From: Fidelibacterota bacterium
GTDB taxonomy: Bacteria > Fidelibacterota > Marinisomatia > Marinisomatales > UBA8229
NCBI GenBank assembly: GCA_003535775.1
Contig: DPYO01000235.1
Span: 1 to 7,433, forward strand
Length of the DNA stretch: 7,433 bases
Direction: 5' to 3'
Made by a program: the position numbers and the translations under genes. This document shows positions 5,893 to 7,433 of the stretch, in pieces (position 1 is the first letter of the stretch; each line of letters opens with the position of its first letter). Below the pieces are notes generated by a model. It was not told the origin of the DNA. It did not search any database and was given only the letters and a program-made list of their open reading frames with translations.

Positions 5893-7433
5893 TTACGCTT
5901 CCTCAATCACCAAGAGAGTGGATGCAATCAACTCTATAAAGGTATTGATCTGCTTCAACATATCCATCAGTTCCACGTGGAGCTGATGCGTAGCCACAGA
6001 TACAGATACATTACCGCTGACCCGCTTGAAATGTTCCAGACGGTACTTTTCTTCCAGATCTTTGTACTTCTTTCCCTTTTTCATAATTTTGGTTGCCTTG
6101 GCACGGTCATATTTAACAAAATATTTGTTCAAACGTTTAATCTGCTTGAGCAATTTGGCATGGTATACCAGAATTTCTTCCTGCCCTGCATCTGAAAAGC
6201 CTTCATCAAGGCTTTCTTTTTTACCTATTAAGTTCTCAAATTTTACTTTCACCGTATCGTTAATGGAATTAAGGTAATTGGTTGCAGATACAAGGGCAAA
6301 GACCTCTCGGGACTGGTGACTGGTGAGATCTTGCTGGCTGATCTTTATAAGATAGTTTGAAATATTCTCATTCAGATACTTAATCTTTTCCAGGCGTTGG
6401 TGCAAACCGGTTATAAGGTTCAGTTCCGGATTTTCCACATCACTTTGATCCTTATCTGTAATAAAGGGGGAAACCAACGACCCAACAACCCGTTCTGTTA
6501 AGCCAACCACACCGCTGATTTCAGCCTGAGCATTATTTATAGCTGCTGTTGGATAGGACAGTACTTTTTCATCCAGATTCAGAATAGCTGGTTTCTCAAT
6601 ATTCCGCAGTTTTTCCTTATCCGGGAAATAACGGATAATGGTCCTGGAAATGAATGGCGCAAAGGGAATAAAGAGCATTGTGGATACAATATTAAAAATT
6701 GTGTGGGCATTAGCGATTTGGCGGGGGACATTATCTGTGGTCTGGGCCACAAGGTCAGCAAATGTCGGTATCCAGAAACAGAATACCAATACACCGATCA
6801 CGTTAAATAGAACATGACCAATAGCCACTCGCTTTGCATCTCGGGTAGCCTTCAAACCTGCCAGAAGTGCCGTTATGCAGGTACCTATATTTGCACCAAA
6901 TATCAGCGGTATGCCCGCTTCCAGTGTTATGGATCCACTACTGGCCAGGGTAATGACAATGCCTGTGGTGGCACTACTGCTCTGGATCAGTGCTGTAAAG
7001 ATAGCACCAGCAAGAATACCAAGAAACGGATTTTCAAAACTGGTGAGAATGCTGTTAAAGGTTGGGTCTGTTCGCAAGGGTTTCATAGTGTCCGACATCA
7101 CCTTCATCCCATAAAACAGGAGACCAAACCCCAGGATGACAAACCCTATATGTTTTGCCGTATCCTTTTTGGAAAAGAGGGTCATGATTGATCCTACCGC
7201 TATCAGGAGCAGTGCATAATCTGTTACTTTGAAGGCTACAATTTGTGCTGTAACAGTACTGCCAATGTTTGAGCCCAGTATTACACCAAGAGCCTGGACA
7301 AAATTGAGCAGTCCTGAATTCACAAAACTCACTAGCATCACAGTGGTGGCACTGCTGCTCTGGATGATCATGGTGATAAAGGCACCTACAAACACAGCAA
7401 TGAAGCGGTTAGAAGTAAGTTTTTTCAATATAG
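5893..7433 (-). CDS. Na+/phosphate symporter (NptA/SLC34 type) with C-terminal PhoU-like domain, N-terminus off window
   Basis: This is a sodium-driven phosphate importer of the inner membrane. The frame stays open to the right edge. The TTG at 7426-7428 is an internal Leu in the conserved ILKKLTSNRF segment, so about 60-80 N-terminal residues are missing from the window. The two signature repeats are present: QSSSATT at 23-29 with LGSNIGSTVTA (51-61), and QSSSATT at 149-155 with FGANIGTCITA (177-187), counted from base 7428. Several membrane helices span about 10-260. From about 290 on, the protein is a soluble helical region resembling PhoU (for example LTERVVGSLVS, LHQRLEKIKYLNENIS, VATHQLHVELMDML), the usual cytoplasmic tail of bacterial members, thought to sense or regulate phosphate flux. 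It is the first visible gene of a minus-strand run leading into SixA and CHAD. Phosphate is the expected substrate; other anions cannot be excluded. Confidence 0.92.
   Translation of the reverse strand, partial: ILKKLTSNRFIAVFVGAFITMIIQSSSATTVMLVSFVNSGLLNFVQALGVILGSNIGSTVTAQIVAFKVTDYALLLIAVGSIMTLFSKKDTAKHIGFVILGFGLLFYGMKVMSDTMKPLRTDPTFNSILTSFENPFLGILAGAIFTALIQSSSATTGIVITLASSGSITLEAGIPLIFGANIGTCITALLAGLKATRDAKRVAIGHVLFNVIGVLVFCFWIPTFADLVAQTTDNVPRQIANAHTIFNIVSTMLFIPFAPFISRTIIRYFPDKEKLRNIEKPAILNLDEKVLSYPTAAINNAQAEISGVVGLTERVVGSLVSPFITDKDQSDVENPELNLITGLHQRLEKIKYLNENISNYLIKISQQDLTSHQSREVFALVSATNYLNSINDTVKVKFENLIGKKESLDEGFSDAGQEEILVYHAKLLKQIKRLNKYFVKYDRAKATKIMKKGKKYKDLEEKYRLEHFKRVSGNVSVSVATHQLHVELMDMLKQINTFIELIASTLLVIEEA

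Noticed and set aside
6814..7191. A 125-codon + strand open frame with many cysteines inside the symporter gene
   Set aside because: It is an antisense shadow of the conserved transmembrane region; its composition comes from the reverse reading of Gly, Ala and Thr codons.
7426..7428. TTG as a start codon for the Na+/phosphate symporter
   Set aside because: The residues around it (ILKKLTSNRF) belong to a conserved internal segment, and the family's first helix is missing; the gene continues beyond the window.

Overview
The window (7,433 bases, about 40% GC by eye) looks like chromosomal DNA from a free-living bacterium. A GldG-type ABC-associated protein overlapping a DUF4340 protein, A/T-rich leaders with few strong Shine-Dalgarno sites and a small lipoprotein together suggest the Bacteroidota or a related FCB lineage such as Ignavibacteriota or Marinimicrobia. 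That placement is an inference; no rRNA or marker gene is present. No mobile element, tRNA or CRISPR array was seen.

Layout. On the + strand, bases 1-1474 hold the 3' part of a GldG-like gene, cut by the left edge, overlapping a short membrane-anchored DUF4340 gene by 8 bases. A 396-base gap (1475-1870) carries no clear gene. Its right half is very A/T-rich and is the likely promoter region for what follows. Two different PPK2-family polyphosphate kinases lie in the same direction (1871-2719 and 2906-3691), separated by 186 bases that contain a possible 35-residue basic ORF. From the other side, four minus-strand genes converge on them. In order of transcription these are a Na+/phosphate symporter with a PhoU-like tail (cut by the right edge), a SixA-type phosphohistidine phosphatase, a stand-alone CHAD-domain protein, and a six-cysteine lipoprotein. 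The minus-strand run ends in a good intrinsic terminator at 3886-3914.

How the genes fit together. Five of the eight genes point to phosphate. The symporter would bring in Pi, the two PPK2 enzymes would move phosphate between polyphosphate and nucleotides, and the CHAD protein is expected to bind polyphosphate. SixA is a histidine phosphatase often seen beside CHAD and polyphosphate genes. The most interesting reading is a compact phosphate-uptake and polyphosphate-handling locus with tandem divergent kinases facing a symporter-SixA-CHAD run. Each family is known, so any novelty would lie in the arrangement, in the division of labour between the kinases, and in the unassigned lipoprotein.
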